DNA of 64,000 bases from Acaudatibacter sp963835495 (GTDB taxonomy: Bacteria; Pseudomonadota; Alphaproteobacteria; Caulobacterales; Caulobacteraceae). Position numbers and translations under genes: made by a program. The notes below the pieces were generated by a model. The model made no database searches. It saw nothing but the letters and a program-made list of their open reading frames with translations, and had not been told where the DNA came from. Position 1 is the stretch's first letter. Every line of letters begins with the position of its first letter. Shown here piece by piece: positions 26,504-34,742 of this stretch. Location of the stretch: the NCBI GenBank assembly GCA_963835495.1, contig CAWIFQ010000003.1, positions 1,488,001-1,552,000 of the forward strand. The letters run 5' to 3'.

Positions 26504-26767
26504 ATGTCCGTCACCGCTTTCAAGCTGAACAACGTTGAATCCATCGCCGACAAGATGAAGCGCCTGCGCGACGAGGCGGCGGGCCATGCCCGCGTCCACG
26601 CTCAGGACTTCATCCGCGCGATCGAAGTGGTGGAAGCCCTCGCCGAGGAAATCGCCGGCGGCGGTGAGGCCTATCCGGTCGGCATTCGCCAGGCCGCCAA
26701 GCACATCGGCCCGACGCTGTCCGGCACGCGCCTCAACGTCAGCTCCCTGCTCGGCCGCGAGTTCTAG
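26504..26767 (+). CDS. Conserved-looking 87-residue protein of unknown function
   Basis: A small, mostly helical soluble protein (residues 10-50 are heptad-like and charged: ADKMKRLRDEAAGHARVHAQ). It has no signal peptide, no cysteine and no motif I recognise. Codon use matches neighbouring genes. The flanking gaps (103 and 67 bp) and its own start context suggest an independent short transcript or the start of one with the enoyl-CoA hydratase gene. I cannot assign a function. Confidence 0.7.
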   Translation: MSVTAFKLNNVESIADKMKRLRDEAAGHARVHAQDFIRAIEVVEALAEEIAGGGEAYPVGIRQAAKHIGPTLSGTRLNVSSLLGREF

Positions 26768-26834
26768 TCGCTTCGCCCTTGCCCTCCCCTACGTCCGCCG
26801 CGCAACGTTGGCGGACAGAGCGGAGGAGCAGGCC

Positions 26835-27674
26835 ATGAACGATCGCGTCACGATCAACATCGAAGACGGCGTCGCCGACGTGCGCATGGTGCGCGTCGAC
26901 AAGATGAACGCGCTCGACAACGCCATGTTCGAGGCCCTGGTCGAGGCCGGGGAACAGCTGAAGACCGACAAGCGCGTGCGCGCCGTGGTGCTCTCCGGCG
27001 AGGGCCGCGCCTTCTGCGCGGGGCTCGACATGGGCAACTTCGGGCGTATGGCCGAGGGTCCGCGCGGGCAATCGACCACCACCGAACGCTCCGACCAGAG
27101 ACGCTCCGACGACAGTTTGGGCGCCCGCACCCACGGCGACGCCAACCGGGCGCAGTACGCCTGCTGGGTGTGGCGCGAGCTGCCGGTGCCGGTGATCGCC
27201 GCGGTGCACGGCGTCGCGTTCGGCGGCGGCTTCCAGGTCGCGCTTGGCGCCGACATGCGCTACGTCGCGCCCGATACCCGGATGGCGGTGATGGAGATCA
27301 AGTGGGGTCTCGTCCCCGACATGGCCGGCACCCAGCTGATGCGCCACCTGGCCCGCGAGGACATCGTCCGCGAGCTCACCTACACCGGCCGCATCTTCAG
27401 CGGCGAGGAGGCCTTCCAGTACGGCTTCGCCACCCGCGTCTGCGCCGATCCCAGAGCCGAAGCGCTGGCGACCGCGCGTGACATCGCCTCCAAGAGCCCC
27501 GACGCCATCCGCGCCGCCAAGCGGATCCTGAACGCCGCGGTGATGTGCACGGCGCGCGAAGGTCTGACGATGGAGTCGGTCGAACAGGGTCACCTGATCG
27601 GTTCGCCCAACCAGGTCGAGGCGGTGATGTCCAACCTGCAGAAGCGCGCGCCCGCCTACGCCGACCCGGCCTGA
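26835..27674 (+). CDS. Enoyl-CoA hydratase/isomerase family protein (crotonase)
   Basis: A 279-residue crotonase-fold enzyme acting on acyl-CoA esters. The oxyanion-hole segments are GRAFCAGLDMGNF near residue 62 and VAFGGGFQVALGADMRY near 130; EIKWGLVPDMAGTQ near 155 contains the Glu position used by hydratases. An extra hydrophilic loop near residues 75-100 (PRGQSTTTERSDQRR) is longer than in classical fatty-acid hydratases, a feature of several uncharacterised crotonases. GGAGGAG upstream supports the ATG at 26835. Confidence 0.93.
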   Translation: MNDRVTINIEDGVADVRMVRVDKMNALDNAMFEALVEAGEQLKTDKRVRAVVLSGEGRAFCAGLDMGNFGRMAEGPRGQSTTTERSDQRRSDDSLGARTHGDANRAQYACWVWRELPVPVIAAVHGVAFGGGFQVALGADMRYVAPDTRMAVMEIKWGLVPDMAGTQLMRHLAREDIVRELTYTGRIFSGEEAFQYGFATRVCADPRAEALATARDIASKSPDAIRAAKRILNAAVMCTAREGLTMESVEQGHLIGSPNQVEAVMSNLQKRAPAYADPA

Positions 27675-27740
27675 CGCCAACCTTTGCGGGTGGCGCCCCG
27701 CTGGGCTTCAACCTAAGCTCCCGGCCGCGGGGGCGGATTC

Positions 27741-30700
27741 ATGGTCTGGTTAGTGCTGATTGGCCTGGGGGTCTGGCTGATCGTCCAGCAGAACAGCCTG
27801 GGCGAGCTGAAGCGCGAGGTCGCCCTGCTGCGCAAGCGGCTGGCCGGACCGGTCCCGCCACCCACGACGGCCGCCAGCGGCATCACCCCGGCGATGGAAG
27901 CTGCGGCGCGCGTGGCGGCCGAGGCGGCGGCGCCAGTCGCACCCGAGCCCGCCCCTGCGGTCGCCATCGCCGAGCCGGCGCCTGAGGTGAGCCAATTCGC
28001 GCCGGTGAGACCATCGCCGCCGCCGCTCATGCCGCGCCGACCGCCTCCTCCGCCGCCGCCGCCGACCCGAGCCACGGTCGAGCGATGGATGGCCGAGAAG
28101 GGTCTGGCCTGGATCGGCGGCTCGGCGCTGGTCGTCGGCGGCGCGTTCCTGGTCGGCTACGCCGCGCAGCAGGGCTTCTTCACGCCGCAGATGCGGATCT
28201 TCGCCGCCGCGGCGCTCGGCTTTGCCCTGATCGGCGTCGGCGAGTTGCTGCGGCGGCGCAAACTGGCCGGCTTTGGCGAGAACCGGCTGGCGGCAGGGAT
28301 CGTCACCGGCGCGGGCGCGGCGGTGCTCTACGGCACGACCTGGGCGGCGTTCGACCTCTACGGCTTCATCAACGGCGGGGTCTGCGCCGGCCTGCTGGCG
28401 ATCATCGCCTGGAGCCTGCTCGGCCTGGCCTTCATCCACGGCGAGGCGCTGGCGGTGCTGGCGATCGGCGGCGCGTTCATCGTGCCGCTGATCTCGGGCG
28501 GCGGGACGTGGAACACCGACGCGCTGACCGTCTATCTCGGCATTCTGATCGTCGCGGGCGTTGCGGTCGGCTGGATGCGCAGCTGGCCGGCCGCACTTTG
28601 GACCACCATCGCCGGCGCAGCGGTGTGGTCGTTGCTGGGAACAATTCAGCAGGAGAGCCTGAAAGCGCTGCTGCTCGGGCTCGAGCCGCTGGCCGCGATC
28701 GCGGTGCTGGCATACGTGCGACCCCGCGCCCTGCGCGGCTTGGTCGGCCCCGGCGCGGTGATCGTCGCGAGTTGCGCAGGCTTCATCGCGCTGCCGATAG
28801 CCTACAGTCAGGGCCACCCGTTGCTCGAGGGTGTGATCGCCGCCATCGCCCTCCCCGCCTTCGCCGCAGCGCTGCAGCGTCGCGGCGACGCGCCTGCGTG
28901 GATCCTGGTCATCCCCGGCGCGGCCTTCACCCTCGCGGCCGCGGCCGTGCGCCTGACAGGGCTACAGTCGCTCACGCTCACTGAGATCTGGTGCCTGCAG
29001 GTGCTGGCGCTGGACGTCGCCAGCCTTTGGGCCGCCTGGGGAAGCGAGCGGCGAGCGATGAGCGGCGTCGGCGCGCTGAGCTCGCTCGCCCTGGCGTTGG
29101 TGGCCGGCGCGGGTATCGGCGTCGGCTCGCTGGCGCCGCTTGGCCCCGCCATCGCCTGCATCGCGCTGGCGTTGGGCGCGGCCAGGCTCGCCACCGACCG
29201 CTCCAGACCGGTCGACCAGCGCGCGCTGGAGATCTGGGGCGGCGGCAGCGCGGCGGCGCTGCTGGCGACGATCGCGCTCGGCCTTTCCTGGCGCTGGGCC
29301 GCGATCGGCTTCGCAGTGGCGGCGCTGGGGCTTGCGCTGCTCGCCCGGCGGCTGAGGTGGCGCGCGATCGGCGGCTCGGCCGCCGCCGGCGCGGGCTTGG
29401 CGCTGGCCTCGCTGCTGACCCCGGCGATGTTGAGCCACGCGCTTGGCCACGGCTGGGAGGCCGGCTTCTTCCTCGGCGTCGCGCTGCTCGTGGCCGTCGT
29501 CAGCTTCTTCGCCGCCCGGATCGTCGCCGATGAGACCGCCGCGGCGGAGGCGCTGCGCACCATCTCGCCGCTGGCGGCGCTGATCGGGGCGTTCGTGTTC
29601 CTGCGCTGGGCGGCCGGCGGCGGGGCGACCCATATGGACGGCCTGACCGAGGCGTCGATCCGCACCTTCCTGATCGCCGACGCGGGCCTCGCCAGCCTGG
29701 TGCGCCTGCCGGCCGAGCGCAGCGCCTTCGCCCGCTGGCGCGGCCATCTGCTGATGGGCGCGGCGGCGCTGCACGGCTTCTTCTTCCAGGTGATGCTGTT
29801 CAACCCGCGCTTCGGCCTGTTCGGCGACGTCCCGAGCGGTCCGCCGTTGCTGGACAGCGTGGCGATCGCCTTCGCGGCGCCGGCGCTGGTGTTCGGGCTT
29901 GCGGCGGCGCGAATCTACCGCCAGCAGCGGCCGGCGGCGCGGACCTACGCCGTGATCGCCCTGCTGTCCGGCGTCACCTGGGCCTTCCTCGAGATCCGCC
30001 GCCTTGCGCACGGCCCTCACCTGGGCGGCGGCGGCCTGACCATCGGCGCGGCGGAGGCGGTCGGCTGCAGCCTCGTGTTGCTGGGCCTCGCAGCGCTGGC
30101 GGCCCGCATCCGTCCGCAAGGCGGGGCGCCGGTCCATCCGCTGCGCCAGGACATCGCCCAGGTGACGACGCTGTTCCGCTGGATCGCGACCGGCTTCGCC
30201 CTGTTGATGGCGGGACTCTGGTCCAACCCCAGCTGGGGCGCGGCGGAGCGGACGGTCGGCGGATGGGGCGCGCTCGCGGCTGTTCTGGCCGGCTACGGCG
30301 CGATCGTCGTCCTGTTCGCCGTCCTGGCGTTGGACGCACACCGAGCGGGCAAGCTACGCGAGGCCGAGCTGGCCGCCGACGCCGCGATCCTGATGGGCCT
30401 GGTCCTCGCCGGTCTCGTGGTCCGCGCCGGCTTCCATGGGACTGCGCTCACCTTAAGCATCGGTGCGAGTGAGCTGGAAACATGGAGTTATTCGGCGGTC
30501 GGCGCGGTGATGGGTCTCGGCTTCGTCGGTTACAGCCGCCGCGGCGGGCGGCTGTTCCTGCGGGCGGGGCTCACCTTGCTGCTGCTGACCACGCTGAAGG
30601 TGTTCATCGTCGACACCGCCAGCCTCTCCGGCGTGGTGCGCGCCGGCTCGTTCCTGGCGCTGGGGGTGTTGCTGCTGCTAGGCGCGCTTACCGCCCGCCG

Positions 30701-30743
30701 CATCGCCCGCGCAGCTTCACCACCGCCGGCGCCGCAAAGCTAG
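27741..30743 (+). CDS. DUF2339 family large integral membrane protein
   Basis: A 1000-residue protein of the DUF2339 family. It has one N-terminal helix, a Leu/Lys coiled segment (NSLGELKREVALLRKRLAG), a long Ala/Pro-rich linker to about residue 115, then VERWMAEKGLAWIGGSALVV, the family hallmark, and about two dozen membrane helices to the end. The C-terminal LLLLTTLKVFIVDTASLSG is the second conserved block. Function is unknown; members are found across proteobacteria. The start has no rival of similar quality, and the gene stands alone on its strand between crotonase and PilZ. Confidence 0.93.
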   Translation: MVWLVLIGLGVWLIVQQNSLGELKREVALLRKRLAGPVPPPTTAASGITPAMEAAARVAAEAAAPVAPEPAPAVAIAEPAPEVSQFAPVRPSPPPLMPRRPPPPPPPPTRATVERWMAEKGLAWIGGSALVVGGAFLVGYAAQQGFFTPQMRIFAAAALGFALIGVGELLRRRKLAGFGENRLAAGIVTGAGAAVLYGTTWAAFDLYGFINGGVCAGLLAIIAWSLLGLAFIHGEALAVLAIGGAFIVPLISGGGTWNTDALTVYLGILIVAGVAVGWMRSWPAALWTTIAGAAVWSLLGTIQQESLKALLLGLEPLAAIAVLAYVRPRALRGLVGPGAVIVASCAGFIALPIAYSQGHPLLEGVIAAIALPAFAAALQRRGDAPAWILVIPGAAFTLAAAAVRLTGLQSLTLTEIWCLQVLALDVASLWAAWGSERRAMSGVGALSSLALALVAGAGIGVGSLAPLGPAIACIALALGAARLATDRSRPVDQRALEIWGGGSAAALLATIALGLSWRWAAIGFAVAALGLALLARRLRWRAIGGSAAAGAGLALASLLTPAMLSHALGHGWEAGFFLGVALLVAVVSFFAARIVADETAAAEALRTISPLAALIGAFVFLRWAAGGGATHMDGLTEASIRTFLIADAGLASLVRLPAERSAFARWRGHLLMGAAALHGFFFQVMLFNPRFGLFGDVPSGPPLLDSVAIAFAAPALVFGLAAARIYRQQRPAARTYAVIALLSGVTWAFLEIRRLAHGPHLGGGGLTIGAAEAVGCSLVLLGLAALAARIRPQGGAPVHPLRQDIAQVTTLFRWIATGFALLMAGLWSNPSWGAAERTVGGWGALAAVLAGYGAIVVLFAVLALDAHRAGKLREAELAADAAILMGLVLAGLVVRAGFHGTALTLSIGASELETWSYSAVGAVMGLGFVGYSRRGGRLFLRAGLTLLLLTTLKVFIVDTASLSGVVRAGSFLALGVLLLLGALTARRIARAASPPPAPQS

Positions 30744-30807
30744 GCGCCCGTCTTGCTCGCCTGTGTTGCGTCGTCCAAGTGCGGGACAGCCAGGGAGTCG
30801 TGCGCGT

Positions 30808-31164
30808 ATGGACCGAACCGGCCAGCCCAGCGATGCGGTGGTGCGTCTCAGCGACCGCCGCGCCGAACCGCGCCTGCGGGTGCTGCTCGCCGGCAAGCTG
30901 GCCTCGCCGGACAGCTCGTTCACCGCCGACTGTTCGATCCGCAATCTCTCTGAGACGGGCGCTCTTATCGTGCTGTCCGACCTCGCCCTGCCGCCCGATC
31001 CGTTCCTGATCGTGGTCCGGCACGCGTTCCTGCACCGGGCCAAGACCGCCTGGCGCCGCGGCTCCAAGGCGGGACTTTCGTTCGTCTCCAGCTGGCGGAT
31101 GACCGACAGCGACGGGAGCGTCGTCCCGCTACGGAGCCTGTGGCTCGACCTGCTGCCGCGCTGA
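30808..31164 (+). CDS. PilZ-domain protein
   Basis: A 118-residue single PilZ domain, a receptor for cyclic di-GMP. Both parts of the binding signature are present: RRAEPR (RxxxR) near residues 16-21 and NLSETG (D/NxSxxG) near residues 50-55. No other domain is attached, so it would act through a protein partner; motility, holdfast or exopolysaccharide control is usual in Caulobacterales. Its 3' end overlaps the convergent chorismate-lyase-like gene by 36 bp. Confidence 0.93.
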   Translation: MDRTGQPSDAVVRLSDRRAEPRLRVLLAGKLASPDSSFTADCSIRNLSETGALIVLSDLALPPDPFLIVVRHAFLHRAKTAWRRGSKAGLSFVSSWRMTDSDGSVVPLRSLWLDLLPR

Positions 31165-31782
31165 GCCATCGTCCAGCACAGCTCTCGTATAGGTCTCGAC
31201 CACCAGGCTGAACGGACGTCCGTCGGGCGTCTCCAGCACCGCCTTGTGCCGGATCAGGGCCGCGGGGACACGCCGGTTGCGGGCGCCGATGAGCACTGTC
31301 GCGCTCAGGGTGCGGCGGCGGAAATCGAGTGGACGCACCACCGCGCCGAACGGATGGTCAGTCGCCTCGAGCTCAGCGTTCATCTGTGGAGTGAGGGCGC
31401 CGGGCCGATACCAGTTGTCGGCGTTGGAGAGCACGTGGTCGCCGCAGGCCAGCGCCACGCGGCGATAGCGGATCGTCTCGCCGGGCGCAGCGTGCAACAG
31501 GCGACGCACCTCCGCGCTCGCTGGCTTGTCCACGCCTAGAACCCGATGCGCGACGATCTTCGCCGGATCTTCCAGGTGGCGGCCGACGCACCATCGCCGC
31601 AACGTCTCGGTGGCGCTGTCGTGGGCCAGCAGATCGGCATTGAGGGCCGAAACGCGCGCGAACGCCGACTCGCCCGCCTCGGCCGACGCGGCGGCATTTC
31701 CTGCTGCCGCCGCCAGGGCCACGGCGACCATCCAGCCACCCCGTCTTGCCGCCACGCGACGGCCAAGCCTAGATTCGCGCAT
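31129..31782 (-). CDS. Exported chorismate-lyase-like (UTRA/UbiC fold) protein
   Basis: A 217-residue protein with an N-terminal export signal (GGWMVAVALAAAAGNAAASA) followed by a region resembling chorismate pyruvate-lyase. GETIRYRRVALACGDHVLSN near residue 95 and NWYRPGALTPQMN near 117 match the binding region, and VVETYTRAVL near the end holds the Glu expected for product binding. UbiC itself is cytoplasmic, so export argues for another role. Its start codon overlaps the divergent start at 31781; an internal ATG at 31731, after a GGGGTGG, is an alternative. The 3' end overlaps the PilZ gene. Confidence 0.7.
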   Translation of the reverse strand: MRESRLGRRVAARRGGWMVAVALAAAAGNAAASAEAGESAFARVSALNADLLAHDSATETLRRWCVGRHLEDPAKIVAHRVLGVDKPASAEVRRLLHAAPGETIRYRRVALACGDHVLSNADNWYRPGALTPQMNAELEATDHPFGAVVRPLDFRRRTLSATVLIGARNRRVPAALIRHKAVLETPDGRPFSLVVETYTRAVLDDGSARQQVEPQAP

Positions 31783-32338
31783 GCTTTACCTCGTGGGCGG
31801 CTGCAGCCGGAGTGGCAAGTCTTCCTTGGCCGAACGGATGCGGGTGCGCCACGGCGTGCCCTGGTTCCCGCTCGACGCCCTGAAGATGGGCCTCTATCTG
31901 GGCGCCCCGGAACTGGGCGTGCATCCCGAACACGACGACCTGGAGACCGCCGATCGCATGTGGCCGATCGTCCGCGGCCTCGTCGAGAATTTGGTTTTCG
32001 ACGGGCGCGACTATCTGGTCGAAGGCGTGAATCTGCGCCCTGACACCGTCGCCGCCTTCATGCACGAGAGCGAAGGTCAGATCCGGGCTTGTTTCCTCGG
32101 CTACCCCGGCCTGGCCGCCGCGGCCAAGGCGGTTCACGTGCAGGCGCACGCCGGACAGCCGAACGATTGGCTGAACCGCATGGGGCCGGACTACGTGGCC
32201 CGGTATCTGGAGGGATGCCAGCGCTTCAGCGGGCGGCTCCAGGACGATTGCAATCGCCTCGGCCTCGCCTTTTTCGACACCGGCGCCGATTTCCACGCCG
32301 GCCTCGACGCCGCCGAGCGCTGGTTGGCCGGCAAGTAG
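31781..32338 (+). CDS. P-loop NTPase, small-molecule-kinase-like
   Basis: A 185-residue protein with a P-loop at the N-terminus (LVGGCSRSGKSSLAERM, residues 4-20) and a size and layout typical of adenylate-kinase-like small-molecule kinases. FPLDALKMGLY near residue 31 and YLVEGVNLRPD near 80 would be the substrate and Walker B regions. Substrate unknown. A second P-loop protein of related layout lies at 48321-48938. The ATG at 31781 is shared with the divergent gene's start (CATG), so this message may be leaderless or one of the two starts is wrong. Confidence 0.82.
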   Translation: MLYLVGGCSRSGKSSLAERMRVRHGVPWFPLDALKMGLYLGAPELGVHPEHDDLETADRMWPIVRGLVENLVFDGRDYLVEGVNLRPDTVAAFMHESEGQIRACFLGYPGLAAAAKAVHVQAHAGQPNDWLNRMGPDYVARYLEGCQRFSGRLQDDCNRLGLAFFDTGADFHAGLDAAERWLAGK

Positions 32339-32404
32339 AGCCCAACGCTATTGTGCTTCGCGCGGATCGGGGCTGAAATCAGCGCGAAGAGAGGACGCCT
32401 GCCC

Positions 32405-33598
32405 ATGCCCTACGTCGAAGGACGGATCATCCACGACGCCGACAGCCACCTGATGGAGCTGCCGGACTGTCTCGATCCCTATTTCGCCCGCCCGATGCTG
32501 GAGCGCTACCACGCCCTGCCGATCTTCGCGCACAAGCTGAAGGGCGCCCCAGGCTGGGTCGAGAAAGCCCGGGCTCAGCACGAAGACCCCGAGTTCCGCG
32601 CCGGCGCCGAGGCCAACATCCTGCTACGCAAGAACCAGCAGGCGCTGGGCGCCTTCCGGTCCGACGATCGGCCCAGGGCGGTCGACTACCTCGGTTTCGC
32701 CAGCCAGCTGGTGTTCACCACCTTCTGCCTCGGCAACTTCCAGCTCGAGTACGGCGACGACGTCGAGCTGGCCTACGCTGCCGCCACCGCCCACAACCGA
32801 ATGATGACCGACTTCTGCTCGGTCGATCGGCGTCTGCTGGCGACCGGCTACGTGCCGTTCATGGACTTCGAACGCGCCGCGGCGGCGACCAAGGAGGCGA
32901 TCGAGCTGGGGGCCAAGGCGATCCTGATCGCCTCGCGCTGTCCCAAGGGCCATTCGCCCAGCCACGTCGGCTTCGATCCGGTGTGGCGCCAGGCCGAGGA
33001 AGCCGGCCTGCCGATCCTGTTCCACGTCGGCGGCGAGGAGAAGCTCAACCCCGACTACTTCGAGAACGGCCTGCCGCGAGTGAAGGATTTCCACGGCGGC
33101 GAAGAAAACTTCACCTCGGTCAGCTTCATGCCGATCCCCAATTCGGTGATGCAGACCCTGGCGTGCCTGATCATCGATGGGGTGATGGACCGCTTCCCGC
33201 GCCTGAAGTTCGGCGCGATCGAGCTGGGCGCGTCCTGGGTCCCGAGCTGGATGCGGTTCATGGACTCGGCCGCGGCGGCGTTCCTGAAGAACGAGGAGCG
33301 ACTCGCCAAGCTGTCGGCCAGTCCCAGCGAGATCGCCCGCCGCCAGGTCCGCGTGACCCCCTACCCGCACGAGGACACCGGCTGGATCATCCGCAACTCC
33401 GGCGAGGAGATGCTGCTGTTCTCCTCCGACTTCCCCCACGTCGAGGGCGGCCGCAACCCGCTCAAGCGGTTCAACGACGCGCTCGACGGCCTGCCGCCGC
33501 GCGCGATCGAGCGGTTCTACACGGACAACTTCATCGACCTGATGGGCGAGGGCCTGGCGCCCGAGCTGCGGCGTCCCGCTCACCTCATCGCCGCGTGA
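32405..33598 (+). CDS. Amidohydrolase family protein (COG2159, TIM-barrel metal hydrolase or decarboxylase)
   Basis: A 397-residue amidohydrolase of the family 2 type. HDADSHLME near residue 10 carries the DxH metal ligands, LPILFHVGGEE near 205 supplies the barrel His, and LLFSSDFPHVEGGRNP near 340 holds the catalytic Asp. Relatives include decarboxylases such as ACMSD-like enzymes and various hydrolases acting on aromatic or lactone substrates. The ATG at 32405 fits; its stop overlaps the GTG of the AI-2E transporter gene by four bases. Confidence 0.9.
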   Translation: MPYVEGRIIHDADSHLMELPDCLDPYFARPMLERYHALPIFAHKLKGAPGWVEKARAQHEDPEFRAGAEANILLRKNQQALGAFRSDDRPRAVDYLGFASQLVFTTFCLGNFQLEYGDDVELAYAAATAHNRMMTDFCSVDRRLLATGYVPFMDFERAAAATKEAIELGAKAILIASRCPKGHSPSHVGFDPVWRQAEEAGLPILFHVGGEEKLNPDYFENGLPRVKDFHGGEENFTSVSFMPIPNSVMQTLACLIIDGVMDRFPRLKFGAIELGASWVPSWMRFMDSAAAAFLKNEERLAKLSASPSEIARRQVRVTPYPHEDTGWIIRNSGEEMLLFSSDFPHVEGGRNPLKRFNDALDGLPPRAIERFYTDNFIDLMGEGLAPELRRPAHLIAA

Positions 33599-34677
33599 AG
33601 CTGTTCAAGCCAGCCGCCGGGCCGCCGCTCACCAGCATCGGCGGCCTTTCCGCCGTACGCGCCGCCATCATCTTCGTGGCGGTGGTGGTCGCCGGCACGC
33701 TGGTCTGGCGCTTCCAGGAATTTCTGGCGCCGCTGATGGTGGCGACCTTCCTGCTGCTCTTGATCGACAGCCTCGGGCAGGATCTCGACAGCCGGTTCCC
33801 GAAGGCGCCTCGGCTGGCGCGGGGCATCGCCGCCGGCACGCTGATCGTCGCGGGTTTCGCCGCGGTGATCCTGCTCTTGGTGTTCGAGGGGCCCCCCTTC
33901 GCCTTCCAGCTGGTGGCGATCGAGCCCAGCGTCAACCGGCTCCTGGCCGAGGCGACGACGATGGTTGGCCAGCGCGCGATCACCGTGCGCGACATCTTCC
34001 GCGGCGCCGACCCCGCCGCGATCTTCGGCGAGGCGTTCAAGACCGCCCGCAGCGCCACCACGTTCGCCGCGCTGGTGATGATCTACCTCGGCTTCCTGTT
34101 CGCCTCGCGCTCGGCCTTCTCGCACAAGCTCGACCAGCTTTACGACACCGAGCACCACCGCGAACAGGCGAGGCGCGTGTTCAACTCGATCCGCAACGCC
34201 GTCGAAGACTATGTGCGGCTCGTCACCTTCAAGGCGGTGCTGATTGCCGTGATCGCGTTCGCCGTGATGATGGGGTTCGGCGTCAACTCGGCCCTGTTCG
34301 TCGCCTTCCTGGTGTTCCTTTTCGCGTTTGTGCCGATCGTCGGGGCGTTCGCCGGCGCCCTGATCCCGGCATTGGTGGCGCTGGCGCAATTCGGCGACCC
34401 GACCAAGCCCGCGATCATCCTCGCCGGGCTGGGTGTGGCCGTGTTCCTCGTCGACAACATCCTGATGCCCAAGCTGCAGGGCGACGAGCTGAACATCGAT
34501 CCGCTGCTGGTGCTGGTCTCGATCGGCTTCTGGGGTGTGATGCTGGGGGCGCCGGGCGCGCTGCTCTCCACGCCGCTGACCGTGACGGTGATGGCCATCG
34601 CCGCCGAGTTCGACGGCGCCCGCTGGCTGGCGATCCTGATTTCGAAGGACGGCAAGCCGATCAAGGAAGTCGTCTGA
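33595..34677 (+). CDS. AI-2E family transporter
   Basis: A 360-residue membrane protein of the AI-2E exporter family with about seven to eight helices: two near residues 20-100, a soluble loop, then helices from about 145. LVTFKAVLIAVIAFAVMMGF near 205 and DNILMPKLQGDELNIDPLLV near 285 are family signatures, the latter matching the strongly conserved NxxxPxxxG loop. Some members export autoinducer-2, others transport sodium or other solutes. The start is a GTG overlapping the preceding stop (GTGA). Confidence 0.92.
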   Translation: MKLFKPAAGPPLTSIGGLSAVRAAIIFVAVVVAGTLVWRFQEFLAPLMVATFLLLLIDSLGQDLDSRFPKAPRLARGIAAGTLIVAGFAAVILLLVFEGPPFAFQLVAIEPSVNRLLAEATTMVGQRAITVRDIFRGADPAAIFGEAFKTARSATTFAALVMIYLGFLFASRSAFSHKLDQLYDTEHHREQARRVFNSIRNAVEDYVRLVTFKAVLIAVIAFAVMMGFGVNSALFVAFLVFLFAFVPIVGAFAGALIPALVALAQFGDPTKPAIILAGLGVAVFLVDNILMPKLQGDELNIDPLLVLVSIGFWGVMLGAPGALLSTPLTVTVMAIAAEFDGARWLAILISKDGKPIKEVV

Positions 34678-34742
34678 CGACGGGTTCGCGCCGGACGCGG
34701 CGGGGTTATGCTGACGGCTCGGCTCGCCCGTCGGATTCGCCC

